Assembly (NCBI RefSeq): GCF_002086155.1
Contig: NZ_MVHE01000047.1
Location: 1-42,991, forward strand
Length of the DNA stretch: 42,991 nt
Reading direction: 5' to 3'
Source of the DNA: Mycobacterium angelicum
Lineage (GTDB): Bacteria > Actinomycetota > Actinomycetes > Mycobacteriales > Mycobacteriaceae
Shown here: positions 25,059 through 33,178 of the stretch, one piece after another
How the letters are laid out: each line of letters begins with the position of its first letter
Numbering within the stretch: the stretch's first letter is position 1
The notes under the pieces: generated by a model
Database searches by the model: none
The model's input: the letters and a program-made list of their open reading frames with translations, nothing else
Told to the model about the DNA's origin: nothing
Position numbers and translations under genes: made by a program

Positions 25059-25961
25059 TTAGCCGCGCATGCCGACAGTGAAGTCGTGACCCCACAGGCT
25101 GACGGCGGTGCTTTCCCTGGCGATCCAGTCGTGATCGTCGACTTGCCTGCCCTCGCAACCGAATTCGACGTCGAACCCGCCGGGTGTCTTCATGTAGAAC
25201 GACAGCATCAGGTCGTTGACGTGGCGACCGAGGGTGGCCGACATCGGCACCTTGCGCCGCAGCGCGCGGTCCAGGCACAGACCGACGTCGTCGGCACTTT
25301 CCACCTCGACCATCAGGTGCACGATGCCAGTTGGGTTGGGCAGCGGCAGGAACGCCAGCGAATGATGCCGGGGGTTGCAGCCGAAGAAGCGCAGCCAAGC
25401 CGGCGCCCCGTCGGCGGGCCGTCCCACCATCTGCGGTGGCAGCCGCATCGAGTCACGCAGCTTGAAACCCAGCACATCCCGGTAGAAGTGCAGCGCCTCG
25501 GCGTCGTCGCGGGTGGTCAGCACCACGTGTCCCAGGCCTTGGTCGGCGGTGACGAACTTGTGCCCATAGGGGCTCACCACCCGGCGGTGTTCCAGTGCTG
25601 CGCCGTGAAAGACAGCCAGCGGGTTGCCCGACGGGTCGGAGAACAGGATCATCTCGTCGACTCGCCGCTCGGCCAATTGCGCGGCGGTGGCCTCCTTGTA
25701 CGGCATGCCCTCCACATCGAGTCGCTGCCGGATCTCTTGCAGCCCTTCGGCATTCGCGCATTCCCAGCCGGCCTCGGCCAGCCGGTCATGCTCGCCGGGC
25801 ACGATCACCAGACGGGCCGGAAAGTCGTCCATCCGCAGATATAGCGCACCCTCGGTGGTGCCTTTACCCTCGATCATGCCGAGGACTTTCAGGCCGTACT
25901 CCCGCCACGCACCCATGTCGGTGGCTTCGATGCGCAGATAGCCCAGTGACCGGATGCTCAC
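25059..25961 (-). CDS. hsaC: extradiol dioxygenase HsaC
   Basis: A 300-aa type I extradiol dioxygenase. Started at the GTG at 25961 (MSIRSLGYLRIEATD), the iron ligands fall at His145, His215 and Glu266, exactly as in the characterised enzyme. It opens the aromatic ring of the catechol 3,4-DHSA, made from cholesterol ring A, by meta-cleavage. The start overlaps the hsaD stop as GTGA. The frame remains open upstream but this only re-reads hsaD. Confidence 0.95.
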   Translation of the reverse strand: MSIRSLGYLRIEATDMGAWREYGLKVLGMIEGKGTTEGALYLRMDDFPARLVIVPGEHDRLAEAGWECANAEGLQEIRQRLDVEGMPYKEATAAQLAERRVDEMILFSDPSGNPLAVFHGAALEHRRVVSPYGHKFVTADQGLGHVVLTTRDDAEALHFYRDVLGFKLRDSMRLPPQMVGRPADGAPAWLRFFGCNPRHHSLAFLPLPNPTGIVHLMVEVESADDVGLCLDRALRRKVPMSATLGRHVNDLMLSFYMKTPGGFDVEFGCEGRQVDDHDWIARESTAVSLWGHDFTVGMRG

Positions 25962-26833
25962 CTCGCACCTCCCAGGAAATCGATGGTCAGCTTGTTGAAT
26001 TCGTCGAACTTCTCCACCTGAGCCCAGTGTCCACACTGCCCGAACACATGCAACTGCGCACGCGGGATCGTCTTGAGCGCCACCAGCGCGCCGTCCAGCG
26101 GGTTGACCCGGTCCTCCCGGCCCCAGATCAGCAGCACCGGCTGGCGCAGCTTGTACACCTCTCGCCACATCATGCCGAGCTCGAAATCGGCCCCCGAGAA
26201 CGACATTCCCATCGCACGCGTCGCGGTCAGCGATTCCGGCGTGCTCGCCAGCTCGAAGCGCTGGTCCACCAATTCGGGCGTGATCAGTTTCTGGTTGTAG
26301 ACCATTACCCGCAGGAACGCCTCGAGATTCTCCCGGGTGGGCGCCAGGGAGAACTTGCCCAGCCGCTTCACGCCTTCGGTCGGGTCCGGCGCGAACAGGT
26401 TGATACTCAGCCCGCCCGGTCCCATCAGCACCAGCCGCCCGGCCAGGTCCGGGTAGTCCAGCGCGAACCGCACCGCGGTGCCCCCACCTAATGAGTTGCC
26501 CACCAACGGAACCCGGCTCAGGCCCAGCTGTTCGAAGAGGCCCTTCAAAGCCCTGGCGGCATACCGGTTGAACTGCCCGTGCTCGGCCCGTTTGTCGGAG
26601 TGCCCGTAGCCGGGCTGGTCGACGGCCAGCACGTGGAAGTGCTGGGCCAGCACCGCGATATTGCGCGAGAAGTTCGTCCAGCTCGACGCGCCCGGACCGC
26701 CGCCGTGCAGCAACACCATCGTCTGGTCGTTGCCTGCGCCGGCCTCGTGGTAGTGCAGCTTCAGCGGCCCGTCCACATCCACTTCCGCGTAACGCGAGGT
26801 GGATTCGAACGTCAGCTCCTCGGTAGCTGTCAT
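25958..26833 (-). CDS. hsaD: meta-cleavage product hydrolase HsaD
   Basis: A 291-aa alpha/beta hydrolase. The nucleophile is Ser114 in VGNSLGGG, with Asp241 (WGREDRVN) and His269 (GQCGHW) completing the triad; the oxyanion loop HGGGPGASSW is at 43-52. It hydrolyses the carbon-carbon bond of 4,9-DSHA to give HIP-type diketo acid (DOHNAA) and a C5 dienoate, linking this operon to the FadD3 pathway in the left part of the window. Four bases separate it from hsaA. Confidence 0.95.
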   Translation of the reverse strand: MTATEELTFESTSRYAEVDVDGPLKLHYHEAGAGNDQTMVLLHGGGPGASSWTNFSRNIAVLAQHFHVLAVDQPGYGHSDKRAEHGQFNRYAARALKGLFEQLGLSRVPLVGNSLGGGTAVRFALDYPDLAGRLVLMGPGGLSINLFAPDPTEGVKRLGKFSLAPTRENLEAFLRVMVYNQKLITPELVDQRFELASTPESLTATRAMGMSFSGADFELGMMWREVYKLRQPVLLIWGREDRVNPLDGALVALKTIPRAQLHVFGQCGHWAQVEKFDEFNKLTIDFLGGAR

Positions 26834-26837
26834 GGGA

Positions 26838-28022
26838 TTAAACCATGGTGTCGCCGGGCGGCAACCCGAACTCGTTGTTGCCGAAGATCACGTACGCCCG
26901 CTCGGGGTCGTTGGCCGCATGTACCCGGCCGGCGTGCGCGTCACGCCAAAAGCGTTGCACCGGTGCGTCACTGGCCAGTGCGGTAGCACCGGATGCCTCA
27001 AAGAGGCGGTCGATCGAGGCGATCGCACGCCCAGTGGCACGCACCTGGTCACGCCGCGCCCGAGCGCGCAGGTCGAACGGAATCTCCTTGCCGGCGGCCA
27101 ACAACGCGTACTCGTCGCCGACATTGCCCATCAGCTGACGCCAGGCCGCGTCGATGTCGCTGGCCGCCTCGGCGATGCGAACCTTGGCAAACGGGTCGTC
27201 CTTGGCCTTCTCTCCGGCGAACGCCGCGCGCACCCGCTTGCCCTGATGCTCGACATGTGCGTCATACGCCCCGTAGGCCATGCCCACGATCGGCGCCGAG
27301 ATGGTGGTGGGATGCATTGTGCCCCAAGGCATTTTGTAGACCGGAGCGGTGTTGGTCTGCAGGCCCCCGGCGGTGTGGTCGTTCATCGCCTTGTAGGACA
27401 AGAACCGGTGCCGCGGCACAAAGACATCCTTGACCATCAACGTATTGCTGCCGGTGCCCTTCAGCCCGACCACAAACCAGTTGTCGTCGATCTCGTACTC
27501 GGTGCGCGGAATCAAGAAGCTGCCGAAGTCGACCGGCCGGCCGTCTTTGATGACCGGACCACCGACGAAGGTCCAGGTGGCGTGGTCACAGCCCGACGAC
27601 CAGTTCCAGGCCCCGTTGACCAGATAGCCGCCGTCGACCACGACGCCGGCGCCCATCGGCGCGTAGGACGACGAGATCCGCGTCTTGGTGTCCTCGCCCC
27701 AAACCTCTTCCTGCGCCTGCTGGTCGAACAGCGCCAGGTGCCAGTTGTGCACGCCGACGATCGAGCTCACCCAGCCGGTGGAACCGCACGCGCTGGCCAG
27801 CCTTCGTGTCGCTTCGTAGAACAAGGTGGGGTCGCATTGCAGGCCGCCCCACTGCTCGGGCTGCAACAGGGTGAAGAAGCCGACGTCGTCGAGCGCCTTG
27901 ATGGATTCGTCGGGGATTCGGCGCAGATCCTCGGTCGCCTGCGCCCGGTCCCGAATCTCGGGCAGCAGATCATCGATGGCAGCAAGAACCGACTGCGCAT
28001 CACGCTGTTGAATGGACGTCAC
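26838..28022 (-). CDS. hsaA: 3-HSA hydroxylase, oxygenase subunit HsaA
   Basis: A 394-aa flavin-dependent monooxygenase with acyl-CoA dehydrogenase fold, the length known for HsaA. The GTG start at 28022 has CCAGGAGGC upstream. It hydroxylates the phenol 3-HSA to the catechol 3,4-DHSA with FMNH2 from HsaB. It leads the leftward hsaADCB operon, and a KstR-type site lies at 28079-28092, about 57 bases upstream, so repression by KstR and induction by cholesterol metabolites is expected. Confidence 0.95.
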   Translation of the reverse strand: MTSIQQRDAQSVLAAIDDLLPEIRDRAQATEDLRRIPDESIKALDDVGFFTLLQPEQWGGLQCDPTLFYEATRRLASACGSTGWVSSIVGVHNWHLALFDQQAQEEVWGEDTKTRISSSYAPMGAGVVVDGGYLVNGAWNWSSGCDHATWTFVGGPVIKDGRPVDFGSFLIPRTEYEIDDNWFVVGLKGTGSNTLMVKDVFVPRHRFLSYKAMNDHTAGGLQTNTAPVYKMPWGTMHPTTISAPIVGMAYGAYDAHVEHQGKRVRAAFAGEKAKDDPFAKVRIAEAASDIDAAWRQLMGNVGDEYALLAAGKEIPFDLRARARRDQVRATGRAIASIDRLFEASGATALASDAPVQRFWRDAHAGRVHAANDPERAYVIFGNNEFGLPPGDTMV

Positions 28023-28078
28023 TTACGTTTGCCTCCTGGGAGAGCGTGATTGGGCTCGTGATTGGCTTAAGGAAAGAC

Positions 28079-28092
28079 TAGAACACGTTCCG
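28079..28092. promoter_or_regulatory. KstR operator, hsaA side
   Basis: TAGAACACGTTCCG fits the KstR consensus TnnAACnnGTTnnA except for the last base. It stands 57 bases upstream of hsaA. Confidence 0.75.
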
Positions 28093-28146
28093 ATTTGTGT
28101 CGAGCAGGGTATTCCTGCGCCTGGTAGCGATACGAATCGGGTTTTC

Positions 28147-28160
28147 TGTAACATGTTCTA
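28147..28160. promoter_or_regulatory. KstR operator, kshB side
   Basis: TGTAACATGTTCTA is a full match to TnnAACnnGTTnnA and ends 12 bases before the kshB GTG at 28173. Two sites about 68 bases apart in one divergent region fit separate control of hsaA and kshB. Confidence 0.85.
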
Positions 28161-28172
28161 GTTGCTAGAAAG

Positions 28173-29252
28173 GTGGGCCGCTTCTTGACCGACGCGATAC
28201 CCGACGAACCGCTCGGCGACCACGTCCTCGAGCTGCAGATCGCCGACGTCGTCGCCGAGACAGACGACGCCCGGTCGCTGGTGCTCGCCGTTCCGGATGG
28301 GGCCAACATCGCGGCGGACCGGTTGCGTTACGCACCCGGCCAGTTCCTGACGCTGCGCGTCCCCAGCGAACGCACCGGGTCGGTGGCACGCTGCTATTCG
28401 CTGTGCAGCTCGCCGTTCACTGACGACGCGCTGACCGTCACGGTCAAACGAACCGCGGACGGATACGCGTCGAACTGGCTGTGCGACAACGCCCACAAAG
28501 GCATGCGCATCCACGTGCTGGCCCCGTCGGGCAACTTCGTCCCCAACACCCTCGACGACGACTTCCTGCTGCTGGCCGCGGGCAGCGGCATCACCCCCAT
28601 CATGGCGATCTGCAAGTCGGCGCTGGCCGAAGGCAGCGGGCAGATCACCCTGATCTATGCCAACCGGGACGACCGCTCGGTGATCTTTCGCGACGCGCTG
28701 CGCGAGCTGGCCGCGAAATATCCCGACCGGCTCACGGTGGTGCACTGGCTGGAATCGCTGCAGGGCCTCCCGAGCGCGACCGCGCTGGCCAAGCTGGCCC
28801 AACCGGGCACCGACCGGCCGGCGTTCATCTGCGGGCCCGGCCCATTCATGGAGGCCGCCCGCGTTGCCCTGGAAACGCTGAAAGTGCCTGCGCGCCAAGT
28901 ACACATCGAGGTGTTCAAGTCGCTGGATTCCGACCCGTTCGCCGCGGTCAAGATCGAGGACACCGGTGACCAGCCGCCCGCCACCGCGGTGGTCGAGCTC
29001 GACGGTGTGACACACACGGTGGAGTGGCCGCGCAGCGCCAAACTGCTGGACGTACTGCTGGCCAAGGGCCTGGACGCGCCATTCTCCTGCCGCGAAGGCC
29101 ATTGCGGGGCGTGTGCGTGCACGCTGCGCAGCGGCAAAGTCAACATGGAGGTCAACGACGTACTGGAGCAGCAGGATCTCGATGACGGGCTAATTTTGGC
29201 CTGTCAATCTCATCCGGAATCTGATTCGGTAGAGGTGACCTACGACGAGTAG
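28173..29252 (+). CDS. kshB: 3-ketosteroid 9-alpha-hydroxylase reductase KshB
   Basis: A 359-aa ferredoxin reductase with an FAD domain (RCYSLCSSP near 73), an NAD domain (LLLAAGSGITPIM near 131, CGPGPFM near 218) and a C-terminal plant-type 2Fe-2S domain with Cys306, Cys311, Cys314 and Cys344. It passes electrons from NADH to the Rieske oxygenase KshA, which opens ring B. The GTG at 28173 gives a length close to the known protein; a TTG at 28185 (MTDAIPDEPLGDH) has a better ribosome site, AAAGGTGG, eight bases upstream and may be the true start. Confidence 0.94.
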   Translation: MGRFLTDAIPDEPLGDHVLELQIADVVAETDDARSLVLAVPDGANIAADRLRYAPGQFLTLRVPSERTGSVARCYSLCSSPFTDDALTVTVKRTADGYASNWLCDNAHKGMRIHVLAPSGNFVPNTLDDDFLLLAAGSGITPIMAICKSALAEGSGQITLIYANRDDRSVIFRDALRELAAKYPDRLTVVHWLESLQGLPSATALAKLAQPGTDRPAFICGPGPFMEAARVALETLKVPARQVHIEVFKSLDSDPFAAVKIEDTGDQPPATAVVELDGVTHTVEWPRSAKLLDVLLAKGLDAPFSCREGHCGACACTLRSGKVNMEVNDVLEQQDLDDGLILACQSHPESDSVEVTYDE

Positions 29253-29272
29253 TCGCGAGTGAGGGGAGCGGG

Positions 29273-29803
29273 ATGAAGCGGCTGGTTCCTGGTTTCGCAG
29301 TTGTGGGCCTGATGCTCATGTTGCTGCCCACCCCGATCTCGGCCGCTGGAAGCAACACCGCTACGACGCTTTTCCCGGTCGACGACGCGACCCAACTCGA
29401 GACGCACACGTTTCTCAATTGCCACCCGAACGGCAGCTGCGACTTCGTGGCCGGCACCAACCTGCGCACCCCAGACGGCCCGGCCGGCTTCCCGCCCAGC
29501 CTGTGGGCGCGGCAAACCACCGAGATCCGGCCCACGAACCGGTTGATGTATCTCGACGCGCACGCCACCAGCCAGTTCGAGCGGGTCATGAAGGAGGGCG
29601 GGTCCGACGTCATCACCACCGTGTACTTCGGCGAGGGTCCGCCGGACAAGTACCAAACGACCGGCGTCATCGACGCGACCAGCTGGTCGACCGGGCAGCC
29701 GATGACCAATGCCAACGTCATCGTCTGCACCCACATGCAGGTGATCTACACCGGGGTCAACCTCACCACCCCCAGCACCTGTGCACAGGCGAACTTCGGC
29801 TAA
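29273..29803 (+). CDS. secreted protein of unknown function (Rv3572-like)
   Basis: A 176-aa protein with a clear signal peptide: MKRLVPG, hydrophobic core to about 21, and likely cleavage after ISA (about residue 24). The mature part is rich in Thr and has cysteines near 50, 55, 152 and 169, which could form two disulfides. It matches the length and position of Rv3572. The ATG follows GGGGAGCGGG, 20 bases after kshB, so the two are probably co-transcribed and KstR-controlled. Function unknown. Confidence 0.88.
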   Translation: MKRLVPGFAVVGLMLMLLPTPISAAGSNTATTLFPVDDATQLETHTFLNCHPNGSCDFVAGTNLRTPDGPAGFPPSLWARQTTEIRPTNRLMYLDAHATSQFERVMKEGGSDVITTVYFGEGPPDKYQTTGVIDATSWSTGQPMTNANVIVCTHMQVIYTGVNLTTPSTCAQANFG

Positions 29804-29815
29804 GCCGCCCGGCGT

Positions 29816-29883
29816 TGCGCCGAGGCTGCAAATTTGCAGACAAAGTGCGAGTACGGGCCTGCAAAATTGCAGGCTCGGCGAAA
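29816..29883. repeat. 68-bp direct repeat, copy 1, with terminal inverted repeats
   Basis: It is 64/68 identical to the copy at 30791-30858. Its ends are imperfect inverted repeats, CGCCGAGGCTGCAA from 29818 and TTGCAGGCTCGGCG to 29880 (13 of 14 pair). Inside are the perfect palindrome CTGCAAATTTGCAG (29826-29839) and GCCTGCAA-AA-TTGCAGGC (29857-29874). It ends one base before the stop codon of the nuclease-like gene. Confidence 0.9.
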
Positions 29884-29884
29884 G

Positions 29885-30766
29885 CTAGCCGGCCAACGCA
29901 GCAACCGTCGCCAACTCCGGCCGCCAACCCCTGGCCAGAAGTGCGCGCCGCACGCGATCGATAACCTCTTCAGGCTTGTCCTCAGCGATCACCCGGATAA
30001 CGATCCAGCCCATCTCTGCCAGCTTGCGGAGCCGCCACTGGTCCTTGGCGTATTGGCGCCGGTCGCTGCGATGATGATCGCCGTCGTACTCGACGGCAAC
30101 GCCGAACTCCGCCCAGCCCATGTCGAGCATGGCCAAGCTCCGGTAGTTGTCGTTTACCGGTATCTGTAAGGCGGGCGTGGGCAAGCCCGCGTCGAGCACC
30201 ACGAGCCGCAGCCAAGTCTCCTTTGGCGACGCGGCGCCCCCGTCAACCAACGGCAACGCGGCACGCAGCCGGCGTATGCCACGAGCGCCCGGGTATCGAT
30301 CGGCCAGCTGCAATACTTTCTCGGCCGAGAACGGTGTGGCCCGCATCAAGGCGTCGAGGCGCGCAACCGCCTGTCCACGCGGCAGATGGCGGCCCAGATC
30401 GTAGGCCGTTCGGACCGGGCAGGTGACCGGTAACCCGCTGACGCGGGTGCGCTCGTCGTCGGCGAGCGTCTGGTCGCGGGTAACAATCCCTCGTGGTGGG
30501 CGGGTGCCCGACCAGATCAACTCGATCGGGGCATCGGCGTCCACCCAGTTGGCACCGTGTAGTGCCGAGGCCGCGACACCGGCGATGACGGCGCCACCGC
30601 GAGACCACAACAATGCGCCCATCGTCCTGTCGCGCAACGAAAGCTGTCGATTCCTTGGCGCGTACACGCCCGGAAAGATCGGGCGATACCAACGCTGCAG
30701 CTCGTGTCGCGTTACTCCGCCCCCCGCAACCGCATCGCTGCCTCTGAAGACCATCTGCATGGCCAA
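29885..30766 (-). CDS. AbiEi-like winged-helix and DUF559 nuclease-like protein
   Basis: A 293-aa protein. Residues about 10-60 resemble the AbiEi-type antitoxin winged helix (VTRHELQRWYRPIFPGVYAP). The C-terminal part, about 195-285, is a Vsr-like PD-(D/E)XK domain (DUF559): VAVEYDGDHHRSDRRQYAKD then LAEMGWIVIRVIAED, with Glu/Asp/Asp as candidate metal ligands. Such proteins are common and multi-copy in mycobacteria; their role is unknown. In-frame ATGs at 30760 and 30754 are alternative starts. Both sides carry the 68-bp repeat. Confidence 0.85.
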   Translation of the reverse strand: MAMQMVFRGSDAVAGGGVTRHELQRWYRPIFPGVYAPRNRQLSLRDRTMGALLWSRGGAVIAGVAASALHGANWVDADAPIELIWSGTRPPRGIVTRDQTLADDERTRVSGLPVTCPVRTAYDLGRHLPRGQAVARLDALMRATPFSAEKVLQLADRYPGARGIRRLRAALPLVDGGAASPKETWLRLVVLDAGLPTPALQIPVNDNYRSLAMLDMGWAEFGVAVEYDGDHHRSDRRQYAKDQWRLRKLAEMGWIVIRVIAEDKPEEVIDRVRRALLARGWRPELATVAALAG

Positions 30767-30790
30767 ATAGTGGACTCGGCCTCCGACAAC

Positions 30791-30858
30791 TGCGCCGAAG
30801 CTGCAAATTTGCAGACAAAGTGCGAGTAGAGCCCTGCAAAATTGCAGGCTCGGCGAAA
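30791..30858. repeat. 68-bp direct repeat, copy 2
   Basis: Same orientation as the copy at 29816-29883, four mismatches and no gaps. It ends six bases before the fadE34 stop codon, just as copy 1 abuts the stop of the nuclease-like gene, so each copy also lies immediately downstream of a minus-strand gene and could work as a terminator hairpin. Confidence 0.9.
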
Positions 30859-30864
30859 CACGAC

Positions 30865-32970
30865 TTATCTAGGCAGACCCAGCAGCCGCTCGGCGGCCAC
30901 GGTCAGCAGGATCTGCTCGGTACCCCCGGCGATAGTGAGGCAGCGGGTATTCAGAAAGTCGTGTACCGCAACGTTTTCCACGAGGCCACCACCCTCGGAG
31001 ACGTCCATCATGAACTCCGCCAGCGCCTGCCGGTACCGGACGCCGATGAGTTTGCGCACGCTGGACTGCGAGCCCGGATCCTGACCACCCACGGCCAGCT
31101 GAGCGATCCGCTGGTCCAGCAGCGCACCGGTCGCAGCCAGCAGGATCAGCCTGCCCAGCCGATCCTCTTGTGCAACATCGAGATTCAGCTGCGCGAGTAC
31201 CTTGAGCAGCTCTTCCATCGGGTTGCCCAGCGCGGTTCCGGTGGCCATCGCCACCCGCTCGTTGGCCAGCGTGGTGCGCGCCAGCCGCCAGCCGTCGTTG
31301 ACGTTCCCGACGACCATCTCGTCGGGAACGAACACGTCATCCAGAAAGACCTCGTTGAACAGCGAATCCCCGGTGATCTCGCGCAGCGGGCGAATCTCGA
31401 TGCCCGGCGATTGCATGTCCATCAGGAAGTAGGTGATGCCCTTGTGTTTTGGCGCATCCGGGTCGGTGCGGGCCAGGCACACCCCCCAGCGCGCCTTGTG
31501 CGCCGCCGACGTCCACACCTTCTGCCCGGTAAGCAGCCAGCCGCCCTCCCCGCGGACCGCTTTAGTGCGCAGCGAAGCCAGATCAGACCCCGCACCCGGC
31601 TCGGAAAACAGTTGGCACCAAAGGAATTCACCGCGCAGGGTGGCCGGCACGAAGCGCTCGATCTGTTCGGGCGTGCCGTGCTCGAGGATGGTCGGCGCGG
31701 CCCACCAGCCGATCACCAAGTCCGGCCGCACCACTCCGGCCGCCGCCATCTCCTGATCGATCAGCAGCTGCTCGGCCGGCGCTGCGGCGCGTCCGTACGG
31801 CGCGGGCCAGTGCGGGGCCAGCAGCCCAGCTTCGGCCAGGGCAACCTGGCGCTTCTCGACGGGCAGCGCGGCAACCTCGGCGACGGCAGCTGTGATCGCG
31901 GGCCGGCGGCCCTCCACTTCGGAGAGATCCAAGCTGAGGCGACGACGCACACCGGCCTGAGTCAGCGCGGTGACGCGGCGCAGCCAGCGCTCGGCGCCGC
32001 CCAAGAACCGCCCGATGCTGTGCGCCCGGCGCAGATACAAATGCGCGTCGTGCTCCCAGGTGCAACCGATCCCGCCGAGCACCTGGATGCAGTCTTTGGC
32101 GTTGGCCTTCGCGGCGGCGATACCGAGGCCGGCGGCCACCGCGGCAGCGATGGAGAATTGCCCCGCGTCATCAGGCTCGGAGGCACCCCGAGCTGCATCT
32201 GAAGCCACCACCTCAACCTGCTCAGCACGGCACAGCATCTCCGCGCACAAATGCTTGATGGCCTGGAAGCTGCCGATCGGCTTACCGAATTGCTCGCGCA
32301 CTTTGGCGTAGGCCACTGCGGTGTCCAGCGCCCATCGGGTCACCCCGGCCGCCTCGGCGGCCAGTACCGTCGCGGCGAGATCCACCACACGCTGCCCTGG
32401 CACTGAAACCGCCGGCGCGTCCGTCAGCTCCAGCCGTGCCAGGGGCCGGGAAAAGTCGGTGGCCCGCAGCGGCTCCAACCGCACCCCGTCGTCCTCGGTG
32501 TCGACCAGTAGCCAGTCCCCACCGGCCGGCAACAGCACGACGCCGCCGGGTGCGCCACCGAGCACCAGTTCGACGGTGCCGGATGCGGTCTGGCCGGCGA
32601 ATCGCACGTCGGCTTCCAGTGCCAGCCCGGCGAACCGTTCGCCGGACACCAGGGCAGCCAGCAGGCCGGGCTCCTCGACGACGAGGGTGGCCAGCGCGGT
32701 GGTCGCGACCGGACCGGGCACCAGCGCCTTGGCCGCCTCTTCGACCATGGCGCACAGGTCTTCGACGCTGCCGCCGGCGCCGCCACGGTCCTCGGGGACG
32801 GCCACGCCGAACAGTCCCAGGTCGGCCAGACCGGCGAAAACGGGGCGCCAGGCGTCGGCGTCTCCTTGCTCGATATTGCGGCTCGCCGTCGCTCCCGATG
32901 CCGAGGTGCGGGCCCAGTCGCGCACCAACTCGCGTGCCGCAAACTGTTCGTTAGTGACGGTCGCTACCAC
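30865..32970 (-). CDS. fadE34: two-domain acyl-CoA dehydrogenase FadE34
   Basis: A 701-aa protein about twice the usual size, made of two acyl-CoA dehydrogenase halves fused in one chain. The first half (to about 340) has a shortened, FadE32-like form ending near YLRRAHSIGRFLGGAERWL; the second (about 350-701) has FSEPGAGSDLASLRT, LLTGQKVWTSAAHKARWG and the C-terminal AGGTEQILLTVAAERLLGLPR. It so contains in one chain what other steroid FadEs reach by heteromer formation. It is reported (ChsE3) in cholesterol side-chain beta-oxidation. The GTG start at 32970 has GGAGGTCC upstream. A KstR site lies at 33024. Confidence 0.94.
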   Translation of the reverse strand: MVATVTNEQFAARELVRDWARTSASGATASRNIEQGDADAWRPVFAGLADLGLFGVAVPEDRGGAGGSVEDLCAMVEEAAKALVPGPVATTALATLVVEEPGLLAALVSGERFAGLALEADVRFAGQTASGTVELVLGGAPGGVVLLPAGGDWLLVDTEDDGVRLEPLRATDFSRPLARLELTDAPAVSVPGQRVVDLAATVLAAEAAGVTRWALDTAVAYAKVREQFGKPIGSFQAIKHLCAEMLCRAEQVEVVASDAARGASEPDDAGQFSIAAAVAAGLGIAAAKANAKDCIQVLGGIGCTWEHDAHLYLRRAHSIGRFLGGAERWLRRVTALTQAGVRRRLSLDLSEVEGRRPAITAAVAEVAALPVEKRQVALAEAGLLAPHWPAPYGRAAAPAEQLLIDQEMAAAGVVRPDLVIGWWAAPTILEHGTPEQIERFVPATLRGEFLWCQLFSEPGAGSDLASLRTKAVRGEGGWLLTGQKVWTSAAHKARWGVCLARTDPDAPKHKGITYFLMDMQSPGIEIRPLREITGDSLFNEVFLDDVFVPDEMVVGNVNDGWRLARTTLANERVAMATGTALGNPMEELLKVLAQLNLDVAQEDRLGRLILLAATGALLDQRIAQLAVGGQDPGSQSSVRKLIGVRYRQALAEFMMDVSEGGGLVENVAVHDFLNTRCLTIAGGTEQILLTVAAERLLGLPR

Positions 32971-33023
32971 CTGCGGACCTCCCCGTCGTGAATTTCACAG
33001 GACAAGAAACCTTTCCCGCCCAC

Positions 33024-33037
33024 TAGAACGTGTTCTA
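33024..33037. promoter_or_regulatory. KstR operator between fadE34 and kstR
   Basis: TAGAACGTGTTCTA matches TnnAACnnGTTnnA completely and is palindromic outside the centre. It lies 54 bases from the fadE34 start and 142 from kstR, so it should control fadE34 and, by autoregulation, kstR. Confidence 0.9.
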
Positions 33038-33178
33038 ATAGTGCAAACGACCAACCGTCAAGTTGACACCTATTACGCCAGTACACGCCGTTGTCCCGGC
33101 AGCGGGGAGGTGGAAGATTAACGCCGCGAATGCGTATCGTTTGCGAACATACCGCCCGGAAGAGGAGCTGCCCGCTAC

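Larger units (their letters stand above)
29816..30858. mobile_element. putative repeat-bracketed cassette with DUF559 gene
   Basis: One gene framed by two 68-bp direct repeats, 1043 bases in all, sits between the Rv3572 homologue and fadE34, which are neighbours in M. tuberculosis. No transposase is present, and no target duplication is obvious. The mobility call rests on the repeats, the nuclease-like gene and the extra-gene position. Confidence 0.45.

Noticed and set aside
29810..29822. Hairpin CGGCG-TTG-CGCCG as terminator for the secreted-protein gene
   Set aside because: Only five pairs, and its right arm belongs to the edge of the 68-bp repeat; the repeat explains it better.
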